7,353 bases of DNA from the NCBI GenBank assembly GCA_903903935.1, contig CAIVAX010000501.1:1-7353 (forward strand), given 5' to 3'. The translations under genes were made by a program, and so were the position numbers. The DNA is from an uncultured Hyphomicrobiales bacterium. GTDB taxonomy: Bacteria > Pseudomonadota > Alphaproteobacteria > Rhizobiales > Beijerinckiaceae. Positions 6,737 through 7,353 of the stretch are shown here, piece by piece. The first letter of the stretch is position 1, and the number at the start of each line of letters is the position of its first letter. The notes under the pieces are model-generated. The model saw only the letters and a list, made by a program, of their open reading frames with translations, did not search any database and had not been told where the DNA came from.

Positions 6737-6747
6737 CTCAGCCGCGC

Positions 6748-7353
6748 TTAGTCGTCAGAGCTGGTTGTTTTGGGTTCAGCACTGCTGGCTTTGGGCTTGG
6801 CGCTTCTCACGCTGACCGGCCGCAAGAGAAAAGACGGCACATGATCGCCCAACCCCAAAACGGGGGGATCATTGTCCTCTTGCCGATAGGGACGCCGCTC
6901 ACGCGGTCCATTGCGATCATGGCGCGGGGGATAATCCTGCCCAGAAGGGCGCTCGCGCCGCGCTGGTTTTTGAGCGACAGCTGCAAGGCCTTCATCAGAA
7001 GGTTGCGGCATGACATCAGGGGCCTGATCTTCTGAACGTGTCGGCCTTTCTTGTCTGGCGCGGCGGGGATCGGGCTGACCTCTGTCCCGCTGCGGACGAT
7101 CGGCACTGCGCTCTGACCCTCTGCCACGCTCGCCGCGACGATTGCGGCCAAAGCGATTGCCCCGATCAGTGTCAGCCTCGCCGCCATCCTCGCTGAGATC
7201 GGCAAGTGTATGCCCCTCGACCCAATCAATCTTTTTATGGGTGAGCTTTTCAATGTCGGCCAGATATTTCTCATCGCCGCGTGTCACGATGGACAGTGCT
7301 GTGCCAGATTTGCCCGCTCGGCCAGTGCGGCCAATGCGATGCACATAATCTTC
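6748..7353 (-). CDS. DEAD-box RNA helicase, C-terminal part (runs off right edge)
   Basis: Only the last 201 residues are in the window; the reading frame continues past 7353. The fragment opens with [14 protein letters not shown], helicase motif VI, whose arginines contact ATP. The end of the second RecA-like domain follows ([23 protein letters not shown]). From about residue 50 the protein is a disordered tail rich in Arg, Asp, Glu, Gly and Pro (for example [18 protein letters not shown] stretches), typical of RhlE-type proteins that bind RNA non-specifically. A hydrophobic island, [16 protein letters not shown], stands out near the C terminus (visible residues 165-180). DEAD-box proteins use ATP to unwind short RNA duplexes in ribosome assembly and RNA decay. 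The catalytic N-terminal half (motifs Q to V) cannot be checked, so the exact subfamily is left open. The GTG within YVHRIG is internal, not a start. Confidence 0.93.
   Translation of the reverse strand, partial: EDYVHRIGRTGRAGKSGTALSIVTRGDEKYLADIEKLTHKKIDWVEGHTLADLSEDGGEADTDRGNRFGRNRRGERGRGSERSADRPQRDRGQPDPRRARQERPTRSEDQAPDVMPQPSDEGLAAVAQKPARRERPSGQDYPPRHDRNGPRERRPYRQEDNDPPVLGLGDHVPSFLLRPVSVRSAKPKASSAEPKTTSSDD

Noticed and set aside
7342..7344. GTG as the start codon of a short protein [11 protein letters not shown]
   Set aside because: The codon is the Val of helicase motif VI ([10 protein letters not shown]), and the frame continues through EDY to the window edge. This is a truncated view of a longer gene.

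Overview
This window is core chromosome of an alphaproteobacterium, most likely of the order Hyphomicrobiales (Rhizobiales). The order is inferred from the long alphaproteobacterial form of cobalamin-dependent ribonucleotide reductase and from the block NDUFA12-family protein / DUF2155 protein / Aat, which recurs in that order. I see no mobile element, CRISPR array, phage gene, tRNA or rRNA, and no new multi-gene system. The most interesting non-coding material is the control region of the reductase gene.

Layout, left to right: (1) 1-66 is a G-poor strip downstream of nrdJ carrying a 12-bp direct repeat. (2) 67-3801, minus strand, is nrdJ, an intact class II (adenosylcobalamin-dependent) ribonucleotide reductase. 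(3) 3802-4476 is a 675-bp divergent intergenic region. Its nrdJ-proximal part holds a sigma70-like promoter, a tandem pair of NrdR boxes with the first overlapping the -35 element, and a predicted leader of about 170 nt with several inverted repeats. The rest holds a run of G-tracts, an imperfect inverted repeat with a 10-bp direct repeat inside it, and several GANTC sites. (4) 4477-4884, plus strand, is an NDUFA12-family complex I accessory protein. (5) 5003-5959, plus strand, is an exported DUF2155 protein with a long Pro/Ala/Asn-rich tail. (6) 5977-6660, minus strand, is aat, converging on the DUF2155 gene with a 17-bp gap. (7) 6748-7353, minus strand, is the C-terminal end of a DEAD-box RNA helicase cut by the right edge of the window.

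The genes serve separate housekeeping tasks: dNTP supply (NrdJ), respiratory complex I (NDUFA12 family), an envelope protein of unknown role (DUF2155), N-end-rule protein turnover (Aat) and RNA remodelling (helicase). The clearest regulatory inference is that NrdR represses nrdJ at its promoter.
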